From contig DQBY01000120.1 of assembly GCA_003534085.1 (NCBI GenBank), positions 1 through 10,114 of the forward strand: a stretch of DNA of 10,114 nucleotides, given 5' to 3'. The first letter of the stretch is position 1. Every line of letters starts with the position of its first letter. This DNA comes from Candidatus Moraniibacteriota bacterium (GTDB taxonomy: Bacteria > Patescibacteriota > Minisyncoccia > Moranbacterales > UBA2206). The notes beneath the pieces were generated by a model, which was not told the origin of the DNA, did not search any database, and worked only from the letters and a program-made list of their open reading frames with translations. Shown here one piece after another: positions 1 through 5,633 of the stretch. Both the position numbers and the translations under genes were made by a program.

Positions 1-799
1 TGTCCTTGTTTTTGATCTGGGATTTTTGATCCTGGCAGGAGACGACCAGTCCGGTCGGGACATGGGTTATACGCACCGCACTTTTGGTCGTGTTGACCGA
101 TTGTCCTCCCGGACCGGAAGAGCAGAAAGTGTCGATGCGAAGATCCTTTTCTTCAATTTTGAGATCGAAATCCTCCGCTTCCGGCAAAACCGCGACTGTG
201 GCGGTCGATGTGTGGACTCGTCCCATTTTTTCGGTTTCAGGAACGCGCTGGACGCGATGGACGCCAGATTCAAATTTCATTTTGGCATAGACATTTTGTC
301 CGTTGATTCCAAAAATAATTTCTTTGAATCCGCCGATCCCGATCTGATTGGAATCCATCACGCTGATCTGCCATTTGTTTTTTTCCGCGTAGCGGGAATA
401 CATCCGGAACAGATTTCCGGCGAACAATGCTGATTCGTCTCCGCCCGCTCCGGCGCGGATTTCCACGATCACATTTTTGCCGTCGTTCGGATCTTTGGGC
501 AAAAGCAAAACTTCCAATTCTTTTTCCAATCCTTCTTTCTCTTTCGCAAGACGCATATTCTCATCCATCGCCATCTGTTTCATCTCCGCGTCTTCCTCGA
601 CATTTATGATTTCAGCGTTTTCTTTCATATTCTTTTCAGCTTTTTCCAGCGCGTTGATGATCCGCATCGTTTCTTCCAATTCCGCCTGTCTTTTGCCCAG
701 TTTTGCCATTTTCTGGGAATCAGAAACAATCTCAGGAGAGCTGAGTTGGGCTTGGTTGTCTTGATATTCTTTTTTGATGTCTTCGATTTGCTTATTCAT
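1..799 (-). CDS. prfA: Peptide chain release factor 1 (RF1), 3' end cut off
   Basis: This class I release factor reads UAA and UAG in the ribosomal A site and triggers peptidyl-tRNA hydrolysis. On the minus strand 266 codons are visible from an ATG at 799; about 90 C-terminal residues lie beyond position 1 (family length about 360). The N-terminus is a helical, Lys/Glu-rich region (about residues 1-100). It is followed by [20 protein letters not shown] (about 114-133), the RF1-type anticodon tripeptide PET at 187-189 (RF2 would have SPF), [12 protein letters not shown], and the catalytic GGQ at 231-233 in the context [12 protein letters not shown]. The start follows a weak AAAAGAG purine stretch, and an AT-rich TATATAAAT lies about 20 bases upstream. 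In many bacteria prfA directly follows rpmE; here rpmE is on the same strand but about 3.2 kb upstream, with plus-strand genes between. Identification is secure. Confidence 0.96.
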   Translation of the reverse strand, partial: MNKQIEDIKKEYQDNQAQLSSPEIVSDSQKMAKLGKRQAELEETMRIINALEKAEKNMKENAEIINVEEDAEMKQMAMDENMRLAKEKEGLEKELEVLLLPKDPNDGKNVIVEIRAGAGGDESALFAGNLFRMYSRYAEKNKWQISVMDSNQIGIGGFKEIIFGINGQNVYAKMKFESGVHRVQRVPETEKMGRVHTSTATVAVLPEAEDFDLKIEEKDLRIDTFCSSGPGGQSVNTTKSAVRITHVPTGLVVSCQDQKSQIKNKD

Positions 800-857
800 G
801 CTCTTTTGGTACAATTTATATATAATTTTACGGTAAAAATAGGGAAAAGTCAATAAA
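800..857. promoter_or_regulatory. Divergent AT-rich intergenic promoter region
   Basis: The 58 bases between the divergent prfA and NUDIX starts contain the AT tract at 814-830. TATAAT at 821-826 is a perfect -10 hexamer for the plus strand, but no good -35 lies 17 bases upstream. The opposite strand reads TATATAAAT in the same place. A shared, back-to-back promoter is an inference from position and composition only. Confidence 0.4.
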
Positions 858-1292
858 TTGAGCAGTCAAAACAAAATGGAAACTCAAAGCAAATTGATTG
901 TTTTAGGCTTAGTAAGCAATCCGGAAGGTGAATTTTTGATAAGCCAAAGGTTCGACCCGGATTTTCCGGAGGCTCATTTGAAATGGGATCTTTTGGGAGG
1001 CTCCAATGAATCAGGCGAAAGCCTAGAGGAAACCGTCAGGCGGGAAATCAAAGAAGAGTCGGGACTGGATGTAATAGTAAAAGATCTGATTCCCGAGACT
1101 GTTTCCATGACTTGGGAGCGCAAGGGTGGCGGGAAGGGCCATGTGACCGTCAAGTGCTATAATTGCAGCCTGATCGGAGGAGAAATGCATCTGAACGATC
1201 ACAAGATCCAGGATCTGAAATGGATAAAAAAAGAAGATTTTGCAAAATATGATTTCCTGCCGACCGTAAAAAATTTTATTGAACTGATCTGA
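858..1292 (+). CDS. NUDIX hydrolase
   Basis: NUDIX enzymes hydrolyse nucleoside diphosphates linked to another moiety (oxidised nucleotides, NDP-sugars, dinucleotides) using a divalent metal. The full box Gx5Ex7REUxEExGU is present at residues 48-70, ending REIKEESGL, with every signature position intact. The preceding LISQR and WDLLGG segments are also typical. The 144-residue length fits a single-domain member. The start is TTG at 858, with AGGGAAAAG about 10 bases upstream; an ATG at 876 (six codons in) is a possible alternative. It is the first gene of a packed unit: a 4-nt gap separates it from the next gene, which is a nucleotidase, so a nucleotide-housecleaning role is plausible. The substrate cannot be read from the sequence. 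Confidence 0.93.
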   Translation: MSSQNKMETQSKLIVLGLVSNPEGEFLISQRFDPDFPEAHLKWDLLGGSNESGESLEETVRREIKEESGLDVIVKDLIPETVSMTWERKGGGKGHVTVKCYNCSLIGGEMHLNDHKIQDLKWIKKEDFAKYDFLPTVKNFIELI

Positions 1293-1296
1293 ATTT

Positions 1297-2142
1297 ATGA
1301 ATAAGAACATAATTATTCCTGACGGAGTAAGCTTGGAAAAATTGAAAAAAGAAATCGCATGGTCGGGTGCGGAAAATTTCTATGTGCTTGCGGATTTTAA
1401 CCGCACTCTCACCAAAGCTTTTATCGGCGGCAAAAAGGCTTCAACTTCGTTTGCCTCGATCCGGAGCGGAAAATTTTTGCCGGAAGATTACGTCGCCAAA
1501 GCGGAAGAGATGTTTGAAAAGTTCCATCTGGTCGAAATCGACCCCAATATGTCCGCTGCCGAGAAAAACCCAATTCTTTTAGAATGGTGGAAAGCGCATT
1601 TTCAGCTTCTGATCGACCATAAATTCGGGCGCGATACTTTGGAAAAAATCGGAGAGGCGCGGATGAGCCGGTTGCGAGAAGGTGCGGAGCAGTTTTTGGA
1701 TTTTTTGCATTCGAAAAATATTCCGCTAGTAATCGTATCTTCCGGCCTGGGAGACATTGCGCTTGAACATCTGCGGCAGGCCGGCAAGCTCACGGATAAC
1801 GTGCATATGATTTCCAATCTTTTTGAATTTGATGAAAATGGAAAAGCGACGGGCTACAAGGACCTGATCGTGCATCCGTTCAACAAGACAGAAATCAAGA
1901 TAGAAAATCTGCCGGTATATGAAAAGATAAAAAATCGCAAAAACATCCTGCTTCTCGGGGATGAGATTGATGATTTGGGAATGTTGGCGAATCTCAAATA
2001 TGACAACTTGATCAAAATCGGATTTTTAAATGAAGACATCGAAAATAATTTGGAAAGCTTTAAGGGTAATTTTGATATTGTGATTTTGGGCGATGGGAAC
2101 ATGAACCATGTAAACGAATTAATAAAAGAGATATGCAGTTAG
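1297..2142 (+). CDS. HAD-superfamily pyrimidine 5'-nucleotidase, UMPH-1 (cytosolic 5'-nucleotidase III) type
   Basis: UMPH-1 proteins dephosphorylate pyrimidine nucleoside monophosphates. The 281 residues follow the family layout. HAD motif I is DFNRTLT at 33-39, with D33 the expected nucleophile. A helical cap region follows (about 60-130). Motif II is VIVSSGLGD at 145-153. The segment around 172-198 (ISNLFEFDENG, then HPFNK) matches the family's SN-FD-G-HxxNK pattern, with K197 as the likely motif III lysine. Motif IV is LLLGDEIDDLGM at 218-229. One oddity: motif I is D-x-N, whereas HAD phosphatases normally have D-x-D, the second Asp acting as general acid/base (N35 here). The gene starts 4 nt after the NUDIX stop and overlaps the next gene by 10 nt, so translational coupling is likely. 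The fold assignment is strong; activity is uncertain because of N35. Confidence 0.85.
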   Translation: MNKNIIIPDGVSLEKLKKEIAWSGAENFYVLADFNRTLTKAFIGGKKASTSFASIRSGKFLPEDYVAKAEEMFEKFHLVEIDPNMSAAEKNPILLEWWKAHFQLLIDHKFGRDTLEKIGEARMSRLREGAEQFLDFLHSKNIPLVIVSSGLGDIALEHLRQAGKLTDNVHMISNLFEFDENGKATGYKDLIVHPFNKTEIKIENLPVYEKIKNRKNILLLGDEIDDLGMLANLKYDNLIKIGFLNEDIENNLESFKGNFDIVILGDGNMNHVNELIKEICS

Positions 2143-2669
2143 TTTTTATTTATGGATCTCCTGCAGTTGGGAAGCTTACGGTGGCGGAGGAGCTGACTAG
2201 GAAAACAGATTTTAAACTTTTTCATAATCATCGCTCTGTTGATCTGGTAAAATCAGTTTTTGACTGGGGGACGGAAGAATTTAGTCATCTGAACAGAAAG
2301 ATAAGACTGGATGTTTTTGAAATGGCCGCAAAGAAAGGTATCTCGGGAATTGTTTTTACGTACTGCTTCCGTCCTGGACGGAATGAAGATTTTATCAGAG
2401 ATGTGATTAAGGTAGTTGAAAAATATCAAGGAGAGATACATTTTATTTACCTGCATTGCGATGAAAACGAAATGTACAAAAGGGCTGAACATAAATCCCG
2501 CAAAAAATCCAAAATTCGAAGCGCGGAAGAGATTAAAAAGTACGTGCATCTTTGGGGGAAAATAAGCAAAGACATAACGGAAAGCTTTGAAATAAACAAT
2601 ACTGATCTTTCTCCGAAGAAAGCTGCGCAGATGATAATAGAAGAGTGCGGCTTAAATATTAAAGAATGA
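2133..2669 (+). CDS. P-loop kinase-like ATPase (AAA_33 / shikimate-kinase-like)
   Basis: The protein begins almost directly with a Walker A motif, GSPAVGKLT at residues 8-16. A characteristic FHNHRSVDLV block (about 30-39) and a long helical part follow. The HFIYLHCDENEMYKRAEH stretch near residue 110 resembles the C-terminal strand and Arg-containing lid region of small nucleotide and metabolite kinases. The length of 178 residues fits this group of small P-loop phosphotransferases, often annotated as AAA family ATPase. The substrate is unknown. The ATG lies 10 nt inside the preceding nucleotidase gene, and the TGA overlaps the next ATG (ATGA), so it is translated from the same polycistronic mRNA. 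A role in nucleotide or small-metabolite phosphorylation fits its neighbours but is an inference. Confidence 0.78.
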   Translation: MQLVFIYGSPAVGKLTVAEELTRKTDFKLFHNHRSVDLVKSVFDWGTEEFSHLNRKIRLDVFEMAAKKGISGIVFTYCFRPGRNEDFIRDVIKVVEKYQGEIHFIYLHCDENEMYKRAEHKSRKKSKIRSAEEIKKYVHLWGKISKDITESFEINNTDLSPKKAAQMIIEECGLNIKE

Positions 2670-3700
2670 AAATACCAGAAAAAGAAAAATTTCAAAAAAA
2701 TCCTCTGACAATCCTGCAGTCAGAGGCTGTTTTTTCTGCTTTGAAAAAACTTTGGGAGAATAATCATCTGAATGTGAAAAATCCGGAAGAGTTTGTTTTG
2801 GATTTTTTTGATTTTCTGAAAAGCAATCCGAAAAGTTCAGAAAAGGAAATAAAAAAATATTACGGACAGAAATTGAAGGAACATAGCTCGGACGACATCG
2901 ATACGGATTTCAAGCAGGATATGTTTTTGCAATTGATCGAAAAAGATCTGGAGGGAATCGGAACTGTTTTGGATTTCGGATGCGGCAAGCTGGCTTTTCT
3001 GAAAAATATCGCGGAAAATAATAAAGAGATAAAAAATTTTATCGGAGTCGATCCGAAGAGCAGCCCGGCTCTCGAAAATTTGGATCCGCGGATCAGATTT
3101 GAAAGAAGCTTGGATAAAATCGAAGCTACCTCGGTCGATCTGGTTATCGTAAAATTAGTCCTGCATCATCTGGAGGAAGCTGAAATCATAAAAGTTTTCA
3201 AAGAGATAAAAAGAGTTTTGCGCCCCGATGGCAAGTTGATCATTTTTGAAGAATCTTTTTTTGATTGTCATCCCGGACCCGCCCCGGCCAGCCTCGCCGA
3301 GTCTAGGCGGGGCGGAGATCCGGGATCTAATGAGAGCCTTGGGTTATCACAAGGCGTTAGATTCCGGGTCAAGCCCGGAATGACAGATATTAATAACAAA
3401 ATCATAGCGGATACTAAAAAATATCTGGATGGTTCCGGTCTGGAGCTTGCGGAAGAAGCAACTTCGGAATTTTTGAAGTTATCTAAAGAAGAAAAAATAC
3501 AGTTCCTATTTTTGAACGATTGGCTGATGAATCTACAGAACAAATATATGCCGTGGACTTTGAATTATAAATCAATGGAAGAATGGGAAAGCATTGCCGG
3601 ATCGGCGGGATTTCATTTGGTCGAATCGCATTTTCTGGGAGCGATAAAGAAAAGGAAACGCAAACAGGGAATGACAGTTGTTTTAAAATTTGCAAAGTAA
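2666..3700 (+). CDS. Class I SAM-dependent methyltransferase with a 40-residue repeat-derived insertion
   Basis: A Rossmann-fold methyltransferase of unknown substrate. Residues 1-95 are a helical N-terminal part. Motif I, VLDFGCGK, is at 101-108; the acidic residue after strand 2 is in GVDPK at 127-131; the motif IV region is DLVIVKLVLHHL (about 158-169); and the post-I part is EIKRVLRPDGKLIIFEE (about 180-196). Residues 201-240 (CHPGPAPAS to VKPGMT) are encoded entirely by a palindromic repeat (3266-3385) inserted in frame between two identical GAT (Asp) codons. They fall between strand 5 and the C-terminal lobe. The remainder (241-344) looks native and ends in a basic KKRKRKQG turn followed by a beta strand. 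The gene overlaps the P-loop gene by ATGA and is last in the unit. Without the insertion the protein would be about 304 residues. Confidence 0.85.
   Translation: MKIPEKEKFQKNPLTILQSEAVFSALKKLWENNHLNVKNPEEFVLDFFDFLKSNPKSSEKEIKKYYGQKLKEHSSDDIDTDFKQDMFLQLIEKDLEGIGTVLDFGCGKLAFLKNIAENNKEIKNFIGVDPKSSPALENLDPRIRFERSLDKIEATSVDLVIVKLVLHHLEEAEIIKVFKEIKRVLRPDGKLIIFEESFFDCHPGPAPASLAESRRGGDPGSNESLGLSQGVRFRVKPGMTDINNKIIADTKKYLDGSGLELAEEATSEFLKLSKEEKIQFLFLNDWLMNLQNKYMPWTLNYKSMEEWESIAGSAGFHLVESHFLGAIKKRKRKQGMTVVLKFAK
3266..3385. repeat. 120-bp palindromic mobile-type repeat inserted in the methyltransferase gene
   Basis: The element begins TGTCATCCCGG (3266-3276) and ends CCGGAATGACA (3375-3385), inverted copies with one mismatch. 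Inside are at least two further hairpins: CCGCCCCG with CGGGGCGG (around 3279-3316), and TCTAA..GCCTTG with CAAGGC..TTAGA (around 3327-3362). GAT is found directly on both sides, as a 3-bp duplication. The element is exactly 40 codons long and free of stops in the host frame. It resembles the TGTCAT-TCCGGG palindromic units dispersed in many bacterial genomes and the Rickettsia palindromic elements that insert within coding genes; that likeness is from memory, not from a search. GC content is far above the flanking sequence. Confidence 0.85.
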
Positions 3701-3718
3701 CTTAAAAGTCCTTATTAT
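3690..3718 (+). promoter_or_regulatory. Candidate sigma70-type promoter for the small basic protein
   Basis: TTGCAA (3690-3695, 4 of 6 matches to the -35 consensus), a 17-nt spacer and TATTAT (3713-3718, 5 of 6 matches to the -10) end about 28 bases before the ATG at 3747. The -35 overlaps the methyltransferase stop region. It is plausible because the next gene has its own RBS and a terminator right after it, but there is no experimental support. Confidence 0.45.
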
Positions 3719-3746
3719 TTGAATAACCTAGTTCTTTGGAGGAAAA

Positions 3747-3968
3747 ATGAAAAAGCCTAAAAAACCTATCCGGAAGCAAAGAGGAAAAAATAAGGTAGTA
3801 TTTGATCCAAAAAAGGTGAACATTGAACTGATAGAGTCCAGAACTGAAAAATTTATTCTTGAGAGCGGATTTTTTCCTAGCTTGGCTGAAGACATTAGGC
3901 TGCGGCGTATGTACGAAAGACCAAGGAGGAGAATCCGTAGAATAAAAGATACATTTATCTCTGAGTAG
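3747..3968 (+). CDS. Small highly basic hypothetical protein (73 aa)
   Basis: I do not recognise this protein. It has a very basic N-terminus (MKKPKKPIRKQRGKNK), an acidic/hydrophobic middle (IELIESRTEKFILESGFFPSLAEDI) and an Arg-rich tail (RLRRMYERPRRRIRRIK). This charge pattern is compatible with nucleic-acid or ribosome binding. There is no signal peptide, membrane segment or cysteine motif. The start is well supported by GGAGG at 3738-3742, four bases before the ATG, one of only three strong Shine-Dalgarno sequences in the window. A candidate promoter lies upstream, and a strong hairpin terminator follows six bases after the stop, so it looks like a one-gene transcript. It is probably a real gene because of these signals; function unknown. 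Confidence 0.7.
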   Translation: MKKPKKPIRKQRGKNKVVFDPKKVNIELIESRTEKFILESGFFPSLAEDIRLRRMYERPRRRIRRIKDTFISE

Positions 3969-3973
3969 AAAAT

Positions 3974-4003
3974 AAAAAGAGATGGACAAGTCCATCTCTT
4001 TTT
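3974..4003. terminator. Bidirectional intrinsic terminator
   Basis: A 14-bp perfect stem (AAAAAGAGATGGAC at 3974-3987, GTCCATCTCTTTTT at 3990-4003) with a minimal AA loop. It has a T-run on the right arm and an A-run on the left arm, so it can act in both directions. It sits between the ends of the converging 3747-3968 gene and rpmE, and probably terminates both. Confidence 0.88.
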
Positions 4004-4014
4004 CTTTTGTAAGA

Positions 4015-4332
4015 CTATTTTTTCCCTGGCCGGGCAGGCTTGGCTTTCTTTTCTTTGGTTTCTTTCTTTTCAGCTTTTGCTTTTTCAGCCTTAGCTTTCT
4101 TGGCTTTAGCAGTCGCTTCTTTTTTCTCAGCGGCTTTTTCAGCCATCTTCTTGAATCTGTCGACGCGTCCTGTCGTATCCATCATTTTCTTCTTGCCGGT
4201 ATAGAACGGATGGCAAGCGGAGCAGATTTCAACCTTCATTTCTTTGACGGTTGCGCCTGTTTTAATTATGTTTCCGCAAGAGCAAGTTATCTTTGCGTCT
4301 GTGAAATATTTAGGGTGGATGTCTTTTTTCAT
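4015..4332 (-). CDS. rpmE: 50S ribosomal protein L31 with a Lys/Ala-rich C-terminal tail
   Basis: L31 bridges the large and small ribosomal subunits near the central protuberance. The N-terminal about 66 residues are a standard zinc-binding L31: [10 protein letters not shown], then C17-x-C19 and C37-x-x-C40, followed by HPFYTGKKK and RVDRFKK. The remaining about 39 residues are a low-complexity Lys/Ala/Glu tail (repeats of [14 protein letters not shown]) that makes the protein 105 residues, against about 70 for common L31. The four Cys indicate the zinc-containing paralogue rather than the zinc-free form made in zinc starvation. No Shine-Dalgarno sequence is seen; the upstream region has iterated ACGAAT motifs. 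The gene ends next to a bidirectional terminator and is divergent from rpsB. Confidence 0.95.
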   Translation of the reverse strand: MKKDIHPKYFTDAKITCSCGNIIKTGATVKEMKVEICSACHPFYTGKKKMMDTTGRVDRFKKMAEKAAEKKEATAKAKKAKAEKAKAEKKETKEKKAKPARPGKK

Positions 4333-4342
4333 GAAATTCTAT

Positions 4343-4380
4343 ACGAATTACGAATCTGTACGAATATACTAATTACGAAT
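4343..4380. repeat. Iterated ACGAAT motifs upstream of rpmE
   Basis: ACGAAT occurs four times (4343, 4350, 4360, 4375) just upstream of the rpmE start, read on the plus strand, with other ATTA-rich spacers between. A related cluster lies in the rpsB-tsf spacer. The block is unexplained; it could be a degenerate short tandem repeat or a regulatory array for rpmE. Confidence 0.6.
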
Positions 4381-4433
4381 TCGGTTTGGATTAGCTTATT
4401 GTTACCTAAATAGCCTATCATACATAATAGGAA

Positions 4434-4462
4434 TTGACAAGAGGTAGGGGTGTTGCTATACT
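4434..4462 (+). promoter_or_regulatory. Near-consensus sigma70 promoter of rpsB-tsf
   Basis: TTGACA (4434-4439, perfect -35), a 17-nt spacer and TATACT (4457-4462, 5 of 6 matches to -10). Transcription should start near 4468-4470, giving an rpsB leader of about 185 nt. It is the best promoter in the window, as expected for a ribosomal protein operon. Confidence 0.85.
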
Positions 4463-4468
4463 GTCTAA

Positions 4469-4654
4469 GTAATAAATCTCATACTTTTTGCGGCTTTTTC
4501 CTGTCCCTCCCGAGTACTCGGGATCGGTATTAAGAGCCAAAACAAAGCAAAATGTAGCGGTTGTTCCGTTGGGCATTTGCCGGCAGAACATAATATAAGG
4601 ATGCTCGTCGAATAGGTTCCGTCTCACGGGAATTCGGCCGAAGCACAAATAAAT
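4469..4654 (+). promoter_or_regulatory. Structured rpsB 5' leader (candidate cis-regulatory RNA)
   Basis: No gene is apparent between the promoter and the rpsB ATG. The stretch contains a perfect 16-bp palindrome TCCCGAGTACTCGGGA (4508-4523). A second hairpin at 4563-4589 pairs GTTC with GAAC and GTTGG with CCGGC around a GCATTTG loop, with one mismatch. A third palindrome, TTCGGCCGAA, is at 4633-4642, 12 bases before the ATG. In other bacteria S2 represses its own rpsB-tsf mRNA through the leader, so a similar control is plausible. I do not recognise a known rpsB-leader fold, and the first palindrome could simply be a dispersed repeat. Confidence 0.45.
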
Positions 4655-5536
4655 ATGGTAGAGGAGAAAAAGGCTGCGCCTGCGCAGCCTGCCCGCAATG
4701 CTTCGCATAGCGTTGCAGGCGGGAATCAAGCAGTTGAAGCTGCTGCCGAATCCGCCAATGGCGGAAAAGCTTCAAGGAGCGAAGATTATTTCGCCGGTTT
4801 CGATTTCAAGGGATTGGAAATCGACATGAGAGCAATGCTCAAGAACGGAGTCCATTTTGGACACCAAAAATCCAGGAAAAATCCAAAAATGAGCGAATAT
4901 ATTTTTGGAACAAAGAATGGCATCAATATCCTTAATCTTGAAAAGACAGTCGAAAGATTGGAGGAAGCTAAAATGTTCATCGAAAAGATCGTTTCCGAAG
5001 GTCAGGACATTCTGTTCGTCGGAACAAAGAAACAGGCGAAGAATATCGTTTTGTCCGCAGCGGCGGCTTGCGGAATGCCATATGTGGTTGAAAGATGGCT
5101 GGGAGGAACTTTTACCAATTTCAAAAATATCTCCGGCAGGACCAAATATCTCAGAGACGGACAGGAAGCCATGAAAAGAGGCGAATACGCGAAATATACC
5201 AAATTCGAACAGATGAAAATGGCTGAAGAGCTGGAAAGATTGGAATCAAGGATGGGAGGAATCAAAAATATGACCAAACTTCCGGGAGCGATTTTTGTGA
5301 CCGGAGTGCAAGAAGATGATCTTGCCATCCAGGAAGCTCGAAAGAAGAACATTCCGATCATCGCGCTTGTCGACACCAATGTCGATCCGACAATCGTCGA
5401 TTATCCGATTCCTGCCAACGAAGACGCAGTTTCTTCTTTGCGACTGATGGTCGCCTATGTCTGCAAAGCGGTAATTGATGGAAAGGATAAAAAAGGAACG
5501 GCTATGAAAGTCGAAGCTGATAAAGCTAAAAAATAA
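4655..5536 (+). CDS. rpsB: 30S ribosomal protein S2 with a repeat-bearing N-terminal extension
   Basis: S2 binds the 30S back/platform late in assembly and is needed for S1 docking. The conserved core runs from about residue 57 (MRAMLKNGVHFGHQKSRKNP, then YIFGTKNGINILNLEKT), through FVGTKKQAK, RWLGGTFTNF and LPGAIFVTG, to ALVDTNVDPTIVDYPIPANEDA, about 236 residues as in the family. The first about 56 residues are extra: acidic/Ala-rich low complexity, of which residues 12-23 (PARNASHSVAGG) are encoded by a palindrome. SEDYFAGFDFKGLEID just before the core looks like ordinary protein. The ATG at 4655 has no Shine-Dalgarno sequence, so an internal start cannot be excluded. The C-terminal end is a short Lys-rich tail. 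It is the first gene of an operon with tsf. Confidence 0.95.
   Translation: MVEEKKAAPAQPARNASHSVAGGNQAVEAAAESANGGKASRSEDYFAGFDFKGLEIDMRAMLKNGVHFGHQKSRKNPKMSEYIFGTKNGINILNLEKTVERLEEAKMFIEKIVSEGQDILFVGTKKQAKNIVLSAAAACGMPYVVERWLGGTFTNFKNISGRTKYLRDGQEAMKRGEYAKYTKFEQMKMAEELERLESRMGGIKNMTKLPGAIFVTGVQEDDLAIQEARKKNIPIIALVDTNVDPTIVDYPIPANEDAVSSLRLMVAYVCKAVIDGKDKKGTAMKVEADKAKK
4672..4689. repeat. Small hairpin at the start of rpsB
   Basis: GGCTGCGC (4672-4679) and GCGCAGCC (4682-4689) form a perfect 8-bp inverted repeat with a two-base spacer, 17 bases inside the rpsB reading frame. In mRNA it would lie next to the start codon, where structure can affect ribosome access. Confidence 0.6.
4688..4723. 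repeat. Palindromic repeat unit inside the rpsB reading frame
   Basis: CCTGCCCGCAATGCT (4688-4702) and AGCGTTGCAGGCGGG (4709-4723) are inverted copies matching at 12 of 15 positions (all differences are transitions), separated by TCGCAT. The unit is 36 bp, a multiple of three, and encodes residues 12-23 of S2. It looks like a dispersed REP-like palindrome captured as coding sequence; copy number in the genome is unknown. Confidence 0.7.
4736..4773. repeat. Third hairpin in the rpsB extension
   Basis: Nested inverted repeats: GAAGCT (4736-4741) with AGCTTC (4768-4773) outside, and TCCGCC (4751-4756) with GGCGGA (4760-4765) inside around AAT. This is the last of three successive hairpins in the first about 120 bases of the gene. 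Confidence 0.55.
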
Positions 5537-5550
5537 AAATTAAAGGCGAT

Positions 5551-5613
5551 TCGAATGACACGAATCAACACTCGAATGACACGAATATTCGTAACATTCG
5601 GATGCAATTCGTA
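5551..5613. repeat. CGAATGACACGAAT repeats in the rpsB-tsf spacer
   Basis: CGAATGACACGAAT occurs twice (5552-5565 and 5573-5586), 21 bases apart. The second copy runs into a perfect palindrome ACGAATATTCGT (5581-5592). Further ATTCG/ATTCGTA fragments reach 5613. The same ACGAAT core is found upstream of rpmE. The repeats fill most of the 97-nt gap between rpsB and tsf, where otherwise only the tsf start region is seen. Confidence 0.7.
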
Positions 5614-5633
5614 GATCGGCATCGCGTACAAAT

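Noticed and set aside
26..764. Several plus- and minus-strand open frames over the prfA region
   Set aside because: They are out-of-frame shadows; the continuous minus-strand frame from 799 encodes RF1 with its tripeptide and GGQ motifs.
4418..4775. Minus-strand open frames over the rpsB leader
   Set aside because: No start signals or recognisable protein; they overlap the promoter, leader and S2 coding region in other frames.
5551..5613. CRISPR array, because of spaced CGAATGACACGAAT copies
   Set aside because: The repeats are only 14 bp with 7-bp spacing, two copies, no cas genes; it is a short tandem-type repeat.
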